NCBI GenBank assembly: GCA_029006155.1
Contig: JAQXGF010000013.1
Location: forward strand, 1-60,929
Reading direction: 5' to 3'
Origin: Lachnospiraceae bacterium
Lineage (GTDB): Bacteria; Bacillota; Clostridia; Lachnospirales; Lachnospiraceae
DNA: 60,929 bases
Made by a program: the position numbers and the translations under genes
Part shown: positions 45,747-54,774 of the stretch, in pieces
Layout of the letters: every line of letters begins with the position of its first letter
Position numbering within the stretch: the stretch's first letter is position 1
Notes under the pieces: generated by a model
What the model saw: the letters and a program-made list of their open reading frames with translations, nothing else
What the model was told of the DNA's origin: nothing
Databases searched by the model: none

Positions 45747-45756
45747 GTCACGTGAC
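45747..45756. promoter_or_regulatory. Palindrome, candidate operator in the yczE-crp divergent region
   Basis: GTCACGTGAC is a perfect 10-base palindrome in the 117-base gap between divergent genes. It lies about 20 bases before TATATT/TATTAT boxes that could be the -10 of the membrane protein gene. Candidate binding site for the Crp/Fnr-type protein encoded to the right. Confidence 0.5.
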
Positions 45757-45791
45757 ATGTTTTCCCAATTTTTCCAAAAGGAGTTGATCGC

Positions 45792-46493
45792 ATGCTTCCA
45801 TCTAAGATTTCCCGCGCACTGACCGAACCGCAGCGCGCCTTTCTCGACGCCTTCTTCGCCGGATGCGACGAACATTTTTTCTCAGGCATCAGTCTCCGGA
45901 CACTCCCCGCCAATCGCACTCTGATCGGCACCGATGATGCATCCTGCGCCTACGTCTACATCCTGCTCAATGGCCGTCTTCAGGCCATCGAAGAGCGCGT
46001 GGGCGACGAGCCGTACCGTTTTGCGGAACTGTCCGCAATCGAGATCGTCGGCGACTTCGAGCTGTTCACAAAAGCAGATTCGCGGATCGTAACGCTCACC
46101 ACTTTAACGCCCTCCCGCTTTCTCTCCATCCCATCCGCGGACTACATCGCATGGATCCGTCAGGACGCCAACGCCCTGTTCATCCGTACCCAGATCCTGA
46201 TCCGCCAGCTCGTCGCGCAGACCCGGTTCGAGCGTCAGAATTTCTTTCTCGACAACCGCACCCGCCTGCTCTACTTTCTGCTCGGCGAGTGCAACGCTGC
46301 CACCGCATTTCCGCTCAGGATCCAATTCACCCGCCAGGAGATTTCCAGCAAGCTTGGCTGCTCCATCCGCACCACAAACCGGGTAATCGCATCCCTTCAG
46401 AACGACGGACTGTTCACGCTGAAACACGGAAAAATATGGATCTCTTCAGCACAGTCCCGGCAGATTCAGGAACGTCTGCAAACGCTCACCTGA
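45792..46493 (+). CDS. Crp/Fnr family transcription regulator
   Basis: 233 residues. An N-terminal cyclic-nucleotide-like beta barrel (NRTLIGTDDASCAYVYILLNGRLQAIE ... VGDFELF), a dimer helix near 130-150, then a C-terminal winged helix with recognition helix QFTRQEISSKLGCSIRTTNRVIASLQNDG. No N-terminal iron-sulfur cysteine cluster is seen, so it is unlikely to be an oxygen-sensing Fnr; the effector is unknown. AAAGGAG precedes the ATG. It probably regulates the divergent yczE-like gene. Confidence 0.9.
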   Translation: MLPSKISRALTEPQRAFLDAFFAGCDEHFFSGISLRTLPANRTLIGTDDASCAYVYILLNGRLQAIEERVGDEPYRFAELSAIEIVGDFELFTKADSRIVTLTTLTPSRFLSIPSADYIAWIRQDANALFIRTQILIRQLVAQTRFERQNFFLDNRTRLLYFLLGECNAATAFPLRIQFTRQEISSKLGCSIRTTNRVIASLQNDGLFTLKHGKIWISSAQSRQIQERLQTLT

Positions 46494-46618
46494 GATTACC
46501 GGGACCTCGTTTTCACAGTTTCTTCAAATTTCCTCCATATTTTCAACACAGCCCGGCAGTATCTTATAATCACAAAAAGCGATCAAGCTTTTTACATAAA
46601 TTAATTTCTTTTTCATAT

Positions 46619-46660
46619 CGCCGGGGCAGCAATGTTCCGGCTTCCCCCTTTTTATGGGGT
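46619..46660 (+). terminator. Possible terminator after the Crp/Fnr gene
   Basis: GCCGG (46620) and CCGGC pair around about 12 bases, then a short CCCC/GGGG hairpin and a T-run. The 170-base gap before the next gene otherwise holds nothing clear. Confidence 0.35.
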
Positions 46661-46665
46661 ATTTT

Positions 46666-47013
46666 TCAGAGCTTCTCTTCCCACTCCGCTTCCTTAAAGC
46701 CGGTCAACACCAACGCATCCTTCACGATCAGCGGCCGCTTCACCAGCATCCCGTTCGTCGCCAGCAGCCTCAGCTGCTCCTCCTCACTCATCATCGGCAG
46801 CTTGTCCTTCAGCTGCAGCTCCTTATAAACTAACCCACTCGTATTAAAAAACTTCTTCAGCGGAAGCCCGCTCTTCTCGTACCATTCCTTCAGCTCCTCA
46901 TACGTCGGATTCTCCTCCACGATATGCCGGTCCGTATAGGAAATCTGGTGTGCATCCAGCCACTTTTTGGCTTTCTGGCAGGTGGAGCACTTTGGGTATT
47001 CTAAAAATAACAT
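46666..47013 (-). CDS. ArsC/Spx-family thioredoxin-fold protein
   Basis: 115 residues, usual length. N-terminal FLEYPKCSTCQKAKKWLDAH has the C-x-x-C of this family; later VKRPLIVKDALVLTGF contains the conserved R-P-I/L. It may be a thiol reductase (YffB/ArsC type) or an Spx-like RNA polymerase partner; the two cannot be split from sequence alone, though the CSTC motif fits both. The ATG at 47013 is one base past the nitroreductase TAA, and GGAGGAG lies in that gene's last codons, so translation is coupled. Confidence 0.9.
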   Translation of the reverse strand: MLFLEYPKCSTCQKAKKWLDAHQISYTDRHIVEENPTYEELKEWYEKSGLPLKKFFNTSGLVYKELQLKDKLPMMSEEEQLRLLATNGMLVKRPLIVKDALVLTGFKEAEWEEKL

Positions 47014-47014
47014 G

Positions 47015-47518
47015 TTATATCTCCTCCCCCACGTAGTGCACGCGCGCCGGATCATAGCGATCTTCCTGCGGTCTTGCTTCTGCCGGATACCCACACGGCA
47101 CCAGCGCAAATGCATGCAGCTCTTCCGGAAGATTCAAAACCTTCGCAACGGCTTCCATCCGCCCCTGATCCGGTGAAATCCCCATCCATACAGCACCAAG
47201 CCCCAGCTCATCGGCTTCCAGCAGAAGATTCTCCACTGCCGCACTCATATCAATATTGAAATATTCCGGTGCCCTGCCCTCGGATCGAAAACACGGCACA
47301 AAAACGACCGGCGCATTTTTGGCACAGCTGGCATACGGGGATGCTTTCGAAAGCTGCAAAATCACATCCTTATCTCGTACCACATAAAATTCCCACGGCT
47401 GCTGATTGCATGCCGACGGTGCCGCCATCGCAGCTCTCAGCATCCGCTCGATCTTCTCTGCCTCCACTGGTCTTTCCTGATACTTTCTTACACTGATTCT
47501 GTGAAAAATACTGTTCAT
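47015..47518 (-). CDS. Nitroreductase family flavoprotein
   Basis: 167 residues, FMN-dependent oxidoreductase. The FMN-phosphate site HRISVRKYQERPVEAEKI, then MAAPSACNQQPWEFYVV, and the C-terminal DELGLGAVWMGISPD and PCGYPAEAR complete the family pattern. A short member (typically 165-175). It reduces nitro or quinone compounds with NAD(P)H; natural substrate unknown. It forms an operon with the ArsC/Spx-like gene, perhaps linked to thiol or redox stress. Confidence 0.92.
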   Translation of the reverse strand: MNSIFHRISVRKYQERPVEAEKIERMLRAAMAAPSACNQQPWEFYVVRDKDVILQLSKASPYASCAKNAPVVFVPCFRSEGRAPEYFNIDMSAAVENLLLEADELGLGAVWMGISPDQGRMEAVAKVLNLPEELHAFALVPCGYPAEARPQEDRYDPARVHYVGEEI

Positions 47519-47576
47519 AAATTTGCTCTCCTCCCATCTATTTTCGCAATTATCTAATTTTATTGAACATTGTAGC

Positions 47577-47912
47577 CTAAAAAAGCTTTTTGTTCAGTAC
47601 TCCTTCTGCCTCTCCAATGTCCACTTTTTTATCTTGAATGTCCACTTTTGCATCTCCAATGTCCACTTTTTCTTCATTTAAAAGTCTACTTATATGAAGA
47701 TTTCGATTGTGGAGTTCATTTTTCTCATCCAAAAGCAGATTTCGCAGAAATACTTCGAGATATTCTGTCGTTTCATGAATACCTTTTTGCAGATTCGTGC
47801 AGTTTGCACGGACAAGTGCATTTCTGAAATACCACGCATCCCTAAAATGTATTTTACAAGAACGGACAATCCGGAGTGGTAGATTAGAATATTTTTCAAA
47901 CGGCCAGGCCAC
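47577..47912 (-). pseudogene. Remnant of a Fic family gene
   Basis: 111 codons. Residues about 27-75 (WYFRNALVRANCTNLQKGIHETTEYLEVFLRNLLL...LHNRNLHI) match the segment after the catalytic loop in Fic/DOC AMP-transferase proteins; the catalytic HPFxDGNGR motif is missing, and the N-terminal 25 residues do not match. The tail has three K-V-D-I repeats and lacks the HTH seen in full-length relatives. So only a 3' internal piece remains. Bases 47657-47684 recur at 49130-49157. Confidence 0.7.
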
Positions 47913-48024
47913 CTACCAACTCTAACACATCATACGATGTGTATTGCGTTTTTATCCTGCAATTAGCTAAGGTGAATTACCATTATCTCTCACATATTCC
48001 CATAGCGAACCATATTTACTCATC

Positions 48025-49057
48025 CTATTCTGTTTCCGTTTCTTCACTATCCCGCTGCTGAAGATAAAACATTGCCTTTTGAGTTTCAATCTCCGCTTTC
48101 AGTTCTTCTTTTGTCGGCAGGTATAATTTGTACTTAGAAGCAAATAACTGTTCATTACCGTGCATAACTGAATAACGGGCAATATCATCATCTGTATCTG
48201 AGCAAAGCACAATACCAATTGTTGGGTTATCGCCTTCACTACGTTTCAATTCGTCATACATACGGATATACATATCCATCTGTCCTACATCTTGATGTGT
48301 TATCTTCTCTGTTTTCAGATCGATGAGGACGAAGCATTTCAGTATGTAATTGTAAAACACAAGGTCAATGTAATAATCCTGTTTCTCCGTATGGATATGC
48401 TGCTGCCTTGCCACAAAAGCATATCCCTTTCCAAGTTCCATCAAAAATTTCTGCAAATTGGAAAGTATACTTTTCTCAAGGTCACTCTCTGTAAAATCTG
48501 TATTTTGCGAAAACCCTAAGAATTCTGCAACTACCGGATTTTTGATAAACTCCAACTTATCATTCTGATACGACGCTGTCAACTCCTTCATTTCACTCTC
48601 TACAAGCTCTTTTTTCTGTGTCCCCAGCATACGATAATAATATTGAGAAGAAATATTCCTCTGTAAAGTACGGACACTCCAAGTCTGCTCCGCTGCTTCT
48701 TTCTCATACCAAACACGTGCTTCAGGGTTCTTGACCTGCAATAATGCTGCATAATGTGACCAAGACAATAGTCCAGTAGATTTTCCAGACGGTGTCTGGA
48801 AAATTTCAGGATAATTCTTTTGCCAACTTTTTTATAATTTCGGCTCCGTATTTTGCTCTATCCTCGCCCTGCAAATCTTCACTTGCAATTCGATAACCAA
48901 GGAGCCAATTTCCCTGTATCAGCGTCGTATTAACCGCCCTATATGCAGCCTTTTGTGAAGCCTCGATAATCCCACACATATCTTTTAAGATGTCATCAGT
49001 TTTAACAAAATTATCCATAAAACTATTTTGACCTATTTTTTCTGATTTATTCTCCAT
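48025..49057 (-). pseudogene. DUF1016/YhcG-type PDDEXK nuclease gene, frame broken
   Basis: Two reading frames cover one family member. The 5' part (48806-49057) gives the DUF1016 N-terminal domain up to YGAEIIKKLAKELS-stop; the 3' part (to 48025) continues in another frame with PSGKSTGLLSWSHYAALLQV and the nuclease half, which keeps YYIDLVFYNYILKCFVLIDLK (metal-binding D and D-L-K). Some 20-25 residues expected between the parts (the YGKGFS...FY segment) are absent, so a deletion with a frame shift near 48800-48825 is likely. Family members act in genome stability or in defence-like loci. Start ATG 49057 follows AAGGAG at eight bases. Confidence 0.82.
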
Positions 49058-49082
49058 AGACATCGCTCCTTGGAATTTCTGA

Positions 49083-49175
49083 TTACTTCTTGAACCTGTA
49101 TTTTCCTTTTCCGTGACCGGATACCGGTTCAATGTCCACTTTTTCTTCATTTAAAAGCCGCAGAGCTGCATTCAT
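49083..49175 (-). pseudogene. Second Fic gene relic, 30 codons
   Basis: A short frame reading MNAALRLLNEEKVDIEPVSG then HGKGKYRFKK. LLNEEKVDI equals part of the other relic, and EPVSGHGKGKYRFKK is the usual end of the C-terminal HTH of Fic proteins. The whole HTH between them is gone, so this is a deletion product. ATG overlaps the TGA of the ACT protein gene. The 28-base repeat (49130-49157) lies within it. Confidence 0.65.
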
Positions 49176-49585
49176 TGCATCAAATATCCTGCATTCTTCA
49201 ATACGTCTGCTGCCTTCTCAAAATCTTCCTCATCCACCAGTATATAATCGGTATTAAATGTTGATATCGCAAATATACTGATCGCTTCATCTGCCAGCAC
49301 GGTCGCAATCCCAGCCAGAATGCCAATCAATGAAAAATCCATCTGCCCTTTCACCCGAAATGCCCGCCAGCCATCCTGAACCTCCGTCACATTTTCCGGA
49401 ATCTGATCTGACAGGCACACCAGCGAATTTTCCTCATCCGTTTTCTGTAAAAAGCAAAATGCCCCGGATAAATTCACCTTAGAATAATCTTCCACCTTGC
49501 ATACCGCAAATGTACAGGGCAATCGCTCAATCAATATCTGTTCTCTTGATCGGCTGCGCTCCGCTTTCTGAATCTGATCGTACAC
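49172..49585 (-). CDS. ACT-domain protein
   Basis: 137 residues from GTG 49585 (AAGGAG upstream). The C-terminal ACT-type domain (about 60-135) shows MDFSLIGILAGIATVLADEAISIFAISTFNTDYILVDEEDFEKA, the pattern of small CASTOR/ACT_7-like amino-acid-binding proteins. No enzyme part is attached. It may sense a small molecule; role unknown. It is downstream of a 75-residue gene with its start five bases before that gene's stop region. Confidence 0.82.
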   Translation of the reverse strand: MYDQIQKAERSRSREQILIERLPCTFAVCKVEDYSKVNLSGAFCFLQKTDEENSLVCLSDQIPENVTEVQDGWRAFRVKGQMDFSLIGILAGIATVLADEAISIFAISTFNTDYILVDEEDFEKAADVLKNAGYLMQ

Positions 49586-49589
49586 CTTC

Positions 49590-49817
49590 TCAATACTCCT
49601 TCTCTATCTCTTCCGTTATCCCATACAGTTTCCTAAATTGCTCCAGATCTTCCGGACTTTTTATCAGCATTATCTCTTCGATCTTCCCCGTATGAATATC
49701 CTTGAATCCGGCGACCTGCTCGCCATTACAGATGCTTGCCTTTATTACCGGTTTCTGATTCTCTTTATCATACGATCTTGCAACTACTTTCCGCTTAAAC
49801 CATCCCACTTGCCTCAC
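49590..49817 (-). CDS. Small conserved-looking protein, unknown function
   Basis: 75 residues, mixed charge, mostly beta with a C-terminal helix (SPEDLEQFRKLYGITEEIEKEY). No domain recognised. It overlaps or nearly touches the ACT gene downstream and may be cotranscribed with it. Its start is not well supported by a ribosome binding site. Confidence 0.6.
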   Translation of the reverse strand: MRQVGWFKRKVVARSYDKENQKPVIKASICNGEQVAGFKDIHTGKIEEIMLIKSPEDLEQFRKLYGITEEIEKEY

Positions 49818-49842
49818 CCTTCTCCCGTTTTTCTATGGTAAT

Positions 49843-50217
49843 CTACATTGATTGCCTCTCCAGTTCCTTCCGGATCCACGTCATGATCACATCCACGAGA
49901 TACTCCTGCTGCACGGGACTCAGCTCCCTGCCCGGCTGCATCTTATGCCACTTCCGAATGCATTCCCTGCAGCATGTCCCCGTCGCATGCTGGGCGATAA
50001 ATACCGGATGTCCCCTCATCGGCGTCTGCCTTCCATCATTCGGTATATACGCCGGAGCCTCCCGCTTTGCAATAAAATCCCTCGCATGCTGCCGGATCGT
50101 ATCAAGCCCCTTATCATGGATATAATCAATCTCCTTCTGTCCCAGATGAAAACTGCTCCGGAACTTAGAATTACCAAGGTGCTCAAATAGTTGTTTGTAC
50201 CATTCGTCTTTTGTCAT
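49843..50217 (-). CDS. DUF4186 family protein
   Basis: 124 residues. FRSSFHLGQKEIDYIHDKGLDTIRQHARDFI, HPVFIAQHATGTCCRECIRKWH (with C-C-x-x-C and two histidines) and the C-terminal VDVIMTWIRKEL match the family pattern; the cysteines and histidines may bind metal. Function unknown. Upstream is the helicase gene with a 20-base gap. Confidence 0.85.
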   Translation of the reverse strand: MTKDEWYKQLFEHLGNSKFRSSFHLGQKEIDYIHDKGLDTIRQHARDFIAKREAPAYIPNDGRQTPMRGHPVFIAQHATGTCCRECIRKWHKMQPGRELSPVQQEYLVDVIMTWIRKELERQSM

Positions 50218-50237
50218 TGAAATTCACTGCTTTCTTT

Positions 50238-52760
50238 TTATATACCGCCCATTTCGGCATAATACTTCTCCAGATCTTCTAACAACTGATTTTTTACACT
50301 TTCCCAATCCTCAGCCGTCATTTGACTATGTAATGCATGGTTCATGGATATCATACTCAAATCTTTTGAATAGTATAAAAATCTTTTTCGTTCAAATTTT
50401 TCAAACGGATTTGTAAGCATATTTCTACAAATAGCCTTCCTGTCCTGTAACGTATGTGCATTATATGGACAATTGCTTCGATCTACCGGCAAACCTCTCT
50501 CCACCCTATTTTGGTAAAAAGCAATATAATTATCCAATACCGCTTCGATATCTGCATCGCCAATTGCGTTCATTGTTTTTATAAATGCCAGCAAAAACGG
50601 CATTTTATAGGAAAGTGAATAGTCTCTCTCCTCTAAAAAATCAAAAAAATCCACTTTGATCGTACTGTCATTATGCTCTTTAATTCCAAGCTCTTTCCGG
50701 TATTTCTCTACGTCATTCTTGCTAAACAGATAAATGGATTTACTTCCAAATTTGTACGATACACTTGGTGATATTTTGCCCTTTCTAATCCAACTGTTTA
50801 TTGTCCCCGTACTGACAAAATACTCCCGTGCTATTTGTTCCTGACTCAGATAATCACCATATTTATCCTCAAAACAATCAATATCGACTTCTGATATGCG
50901 TTCAATCCGTTCTTGTATTCCATCAACTATCACCAGTTCTCCAACTTTATAATCTCTTTTTGTAATATCGCCAAATGGAATATAGTACGGATTTGCAAAT
51001 ATAGAATGCATATTACAGGATTTCACCATAGCACCGTATTCATCAACTACATCAATTACTATGACATTCTTCTTTCTATCTGTTTTGCGCAGCCCTCTCC
51101 CTATCTGCTGTAAGTAAAGAACCTTTGACAATGTTGGTCTCGCCATAACAAGGATTCCAAGTTCCGGATAGTCCCATCCCTCAGAAATCATATTGCAAGT
51201 GCATAGAAAACGAATTGTCTTTTGCTTAAACGCCTCCATCACCGATTCAGGGGCTTTCGTCTGACCAGTATAGCTTACAGCGGAAATTTTTTCTCGATTT
51301 AGCAGTTTCGCCATTTCATTTGCATGTGCTACATTAACACAAAAAATGACTCCCTGCAATTTTCCCGCTTCTCCATCTGTAAAATAATGCTGCAAAACAT
51401 CCACAATTAATTCATTTCTGGATGTAATCCTGATTCGCTTTTCCAAGTCTGCATTTACATAATCCTTGCCATTAAATCTTACCTGCGAAAGATCAATATT
51501 CGTTTCGATTCTATAAACATTTGCAGTTGCTACAATCCCTTTTTCCATTGCTTCTTTTAAAGACAAGGACGTTGAATAACTTCCAAAAACCGCTTCTAAT
51601 CTTTTTCTGTCGGGTCTTTGATCTGTAGCTGTAAGTCCTATTGTAAAGTCTGTATTATAATATTGGATAATCCTTTTTAGCACAGGTGCAACTGCATGAT
51701 GCGCCTCATCTACTACCAGATAATCAAAATACTCTGGCGGCTGTTCCATGTAGTGTCCCGCCATGTACGCATAAGTTCGTATTTCGATATTATTGATAAG
51801 CTTAGGAAGCGTATCTGCGATTCTCTTCTTCCAATCTGCGCAGACAGCCTTTCCTGGAACCAGAATCAATCCTTTAAAATCCGGTTTATTTACTGCAAAT
51901 GCTTTTAAATCCTCTTCTACAATTTTAGATTTGCCGGATGCGGTTGGCAATACAATTAAAAAAGCTTTGACCCCCATACTTCTACGCTTTTGGATTTCTT
52001 TCAGGCTCACTTTCTGATGTTCATATAATTCGAATTTCCTGTCAACTCTAATTCCATCATAAATAAATTTTGATGTATCTTTCCCGATAAACCTTTTAAT
52101 GTCATCTTCAATTCGATTATCAAATCTGCAATCTTCTGAAGAAAATCGAAATAGCTTTATCCCCCATAATGCACATGTATTTTGTTTTCTTAACTGATTT
52201 CTGTACCTTTCTTCTCCAATAATCTGTGGATGATGATAGGTAACACCATTTTCTTCAACAGCATATTGGCAGTCCTTTGTCTTTACTAAATAATCAAGAA
52301 AATAATTCTTTCCATTTTCATCACATATTCCATATTCTCTGGATAAATATTTCAGTGCCTGAATCCCATAGGCGTTTGAAAAATTTTGTTCAAAATGAAG
52401 TTCCAGCGGAGATACATCTGCTTGTTCCTCTCTATCACCAACCGTTGCTATATAGCTTGTCGATATTGTCATCTCTTGTTTCAAAAGATATTTATCGACT
52501 TCCGCCTGAAAATAACCCAAGAATCTGAATACCCTCTCAAATTGATGCATATAACTATTCTGCTTATCGGTAATGAGTACATATGGAAAAACTTTTTCCC
52601 CTGTTTTGTAATTGCAAATACCATCATCCAGAATGACCATATCTACACCATTATCATAAAATCTCGATGTCCCGCCATTCGGATAATCCACCTGCTCTCT
52701 CAAGACAAAATCCTTATGATCATTCAAGAAGAAATCTTCCTCAACAGCAGATTTAACCAC
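50238..52760 (-). CDS. Superfamily 2 helicase with nuclease-like N-terminus and embedded HTH
   Basis: 840 residues. Residues about 125-215 carry a DUF559/PD-(D/E)xK-like stretch: FLDYLVKTKDCQYAVEENGVTYHHP with D156 and E169 placed as metal ligands, and CALWGIKLFRF. Helicase motor follows: PTASGKS (272-278), DEAH (351-354), GLTATD, and QQIGRGLR (motif VI). Near 640-665 an excisionase/MerR-like HTH appears (SQEQIAREYFVSTGTINSWI), then a 170-residue tail of unknown fold. GTG 52760 lies inside the methyltransferase gene, 37 bases before its end, behind GGGAG. Likely acts on DNA in a defence context, which is inferred. Confidence 0.82.
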   Translation of the reverse strand: MVKSAVEEDFFLNDHKDFVLREQVDYPNGGTSRFYDNGVDMVILDDGICNYKTGEKVFPYVLITDKQNSYMHQFERVFRFLGYFQAEVDKYLLKQEMTISTSYIATVGDREEQADVSPLELHFEQNFSNAYGIQALKYLSREYGICDENGKNYFLDYLVKTKDCQYAVEENGVTYHHPQIIGEERYRNQLRKQNTCALWGIKLFRFSSEDCRFDNRIEDDIKRFIGKDTSKFIYDGIRVDRKFELYEHQKVSLKEIQKRRSMGVKAFLIVLPTASGKSKIVEEDLKAFAVNKPDFKGLILVPGKAVCADWKKRIADTLPKLINNIEIRTYAYMAGHYMEQPPEYFDYLVVDEAHHAVAPVLKRIIQYYNTDFTIGLTATDQRPDRKRLEAVFGSYSTSLSLKEAMEKGIVATANVYRIETNIDLSQVRFNGKDYVNADLEKRIRITSRNELIVDVLQHYFTDGEAGKLQGVIFCVNVAHANEMAKLLNREKISAVSYTGQTKAPESVMEAFKQKTIRFLCTCNMISEGWDYPELGILVMARPTLSKVLYLQQIGRGLRKTDRKKNVIVIDVVDEYGAMVKSCNMHSIFANPYYIPFGDITKRDYKVGELVIVDGIQERIERISEVDIDCFEDKYGDYLSQEQIAREYFVSTGTINSWIRKGKISPSVSYKFGSKSIYLFSKNDVEKYRKELGIKEHNDSTIKVDFFDFLEERDYSLSYKMPFLLAFIKTMNAIGDADIEAVLDNYIAFYQNRVERGLPVDRSNCPYNAHTLQDRKAICRNMLTNPFEKFERKRFLYYSKDLSMISMNHALHSQMTAEDWESVKNQLLEDLEKYYAEMGGI

Positions 52761-53317
52761 TTTTCGTTCTCCCTTCCCGGTCGTGCATCCTCAGTAATCC
52801 AGTACTCCTCAATTGCCAATTCCTTCACATCTCTTATAAACTCGTTAAACTTTTCGAATGTGAAGTCTGTAAAATATCTTCCATTTTTTTCTCCTTCAAA
52901 TATTCCGTATTTAAAAGATGTATAAATGATCCCGTCAAAACACAGTGCTTCAACCATTTTAATAAAAACTTTTTTCAACTCCATTTTAGGCAAATGCAAA
53001 ATGGAAGAGCATGCCCAAATCCCATTATATCGCTCTTTTTCATCTAATTCCTGAAACAGCATTTTTCGCACATGAATTCCAGTATATTCACTCGCACATT
53101 TGCACATCTCCTCTGATCCATCCGTCGCAACAACATCAAAACCAGCTTCTATAAAAAATTTTGTATCCCTTCCCGATCCACAGCCAAAATCCAATATCCG
53201 TTTTCCACACAGGGCATTCATAAATTTATCCTGTATTTCCTTAAAATCTACAGAAACCGTCCCCGCTATAAAAGCAGCGGCGTTTTGATTATAATAATCT
53301 AATGTTTTATTGTTCAT
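52724..53317 (-). CDS. Class I SAM-dependent methyltransferase paired with helicase
   Basis: 197 residues. Motif I ILDFGCGSGRDTKFFIEAG, acidic motif II VVATDGSEEM and motif IV region WACSSILHLPKMEL are present. No N-P-P-Y or D-P-P-Y motif, so it is not an ordinary N6A/N4C DNA methylase; TehB/UbiE-type small-molecule or protein methylation is more likely. The next gene starts inside its last 37 bases, so the two are translated together. DNA here is visibly AT-rich compared with the core. Confidence 0.85.
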   Translation of the reverse strand: MNNKTLDYYNQNAAAFIAGTVSVDFKEIQDKFMNALCGKRILDFGCGSGRDTKFFIEAGFDVVATDGSEEMCKCASEYTGIHVRKMLFQELDEKERYNGIWACSSILHLPKMELKKVFIKMVEALCFDGIIYTSFKYGIFEGEKNGRYFTDFTFEKFNEFIRDVKELAIEEYWITEDARPGRENEKWLNLLLRKISS

Positions 53318-53561
53318 ATTATACTAAATACGTCCTTCACGAAATTTTTTTCTGATATCCAATAAATACTACTTATTCTATCCAAATTTTTTTCTTTCAA
53401 AATCGTTTTATTGCACTCTGAATCATTTATTTTCATGAAAACAAACTTCAAACACCAGCTTTTTACACTTCTGTATCATAATTTAAATAGTCTATCGTCG
53501 TATTTAAATTTACTCTGTAGTAATGTTGAATGTGATTAAAGTGTTTCCAGAACGAATTTAA

Positions 53562-54626
53562 TTATTGCTGTAAATATACCATTAACTTAGGCAATTTAAG
53601 ATACTCACCTATTTGCTTAGCTAATCCTTCTAACTCCTTGTAAATTGACGTTTTTACAGTATAATAATCTTCCCCAAAAAGTTTTTCAGTTAAGCCAAAC
53701 ATTAAGTCGTCAATTACCAATTCGCTCTCCTTTAGTACAATTCCTAATTTATAATGTGCCATAGCATTTCTAAATTTATCTGATTTCCATTTTTGATTAA
53801 TGCTTAAATCAATACTTAGTTTTTCATTTATTTGTCCTATTATATTTATTAAAGAGAAATACAACAAATATCCAAATCTTAACTTCGTAGGCACCTCATT
53901 TATTATCCATTTATCAACTCCGTATAACAAAAAATTTATCTGACACAAAATTGACAATAGAGCAAACTTATCATTATATACATTGCCAACTGGTGATTTT
54001 ATAAAGCCTCCATAGTCCCTATCATGAAACTGAAATGTGCTATTTACCCGCAAATCAGCCATTGCATCAAACAGTTTAATATATTGGCCACTAATAATAC
54101 TCATCAATTTTATATACATTCCATTATTCTCACTGTATGAAAAAAATGGTGTATAATAATAACATAGAATAGTATTGCCACAAATCACTCCATTTATATC
54201 ATTCATCCCATATACATCATATAACTTAAGCATTTTTGCAATTGGTTTACAAACGCTTCCAAAATAGTTATCACTTATACGGTATGCCTTTTCCAATAGT
54301 GTATATATTTTGTTATAGTCTTTCTGCCACATTTTTATGCTATTTCTAATTTCTTCATAAAAAATGGTTTCTGCTTCATTAAATAATGGGACGAAAAGTT
54401 TACATTTACTTGAATTTCTAACAGCCTTTAGCCAATCCTCAGCCCCATCTATAACAACACCAAGATATGGAAGCATCGAAGGTATATAGTTAGATTCATT
54501 TGGATTTATTTTTTGCATAACTGTATAAATATATCGAAGATCTTGTTTAATTAACAAATATGCTGCTTTCTGTACTGAATTCAATTTATCCACATCCATT
54601 ATCTCACCATTATCATCAGTCCACAC
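53562..54626 (-). CDS. Hypothetical protein with HEPN-like R-x4-H motif
   Basis: 354 residues, AT-rich, mostly helical, no recognised family. R286-N287 to H291 in KFRNAMAHY gives the R-N-x3-H pattern of HEPN RNases and nucleotidyltransferase partners; preceding helices fit a HEPN bundle. The first 270 residues hold no known motif; some segments are hydrophobic (YLLYFSLINIIGQI) but not clear membrane spans. Start could also be ATG 54599 (MDVDKL). 244 bases without gene lie on its right. No partner minimal nucleotidyltransferase gene is adjacent. RNase or abortive-infection role is speculation. Confidence 0.6.
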   Translation of the reverse strand: MWTDDNGEIMDVDKLNSVQKAAYLLIKQDLRYIYTVMQKINPNESNYIPSMLPYLGVVIDGAEDWLKAVRNSSKCKLFVPLFNEAETIFYEEIRNSIKMWQKDYNKIYTLLEKAYRISDNYFGSVCKPIAKMLKLYDVYGMNDINGVICGNTILCYYYTPFFSYSENNGMYIKLMSIISGQYIKLFDAMADLRVNSTFQFHDRDYGGFIKSPVGNVYNDKFALLSILCQINFLLYGVDKWIINEVPTKLRFGYLLYFSLINIIGQINEKLSIDLSINQKWKSDKFRNAMAHYKLGIVLKESELVIDDLMFGLTEKLFGEDYYTVKTSIYKELEGLAKQIGEYLKLPKLMVYLQQ

Positions 54627-54774
54627 GTACCTTGTTGTATTATTCCAGTTTCATAAAAACACTTCAATTTTTATATATTATTATAAATGCAAATTCTATA
54701 AATGCGCAATGAGATTTTTCTTATGCGAAATGCTATTAGCAAACTCGGATACTTATTTTTCCTCTAGTATTCTC

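Noticed and set aside
47577..47690. Short near-repeats TGTCCACTTTT as CRISPR-like array
   Set aside because: Spacing is about 20 bases and the repeats encode K-V-D-I in a fic relic; no cas genes nearby.
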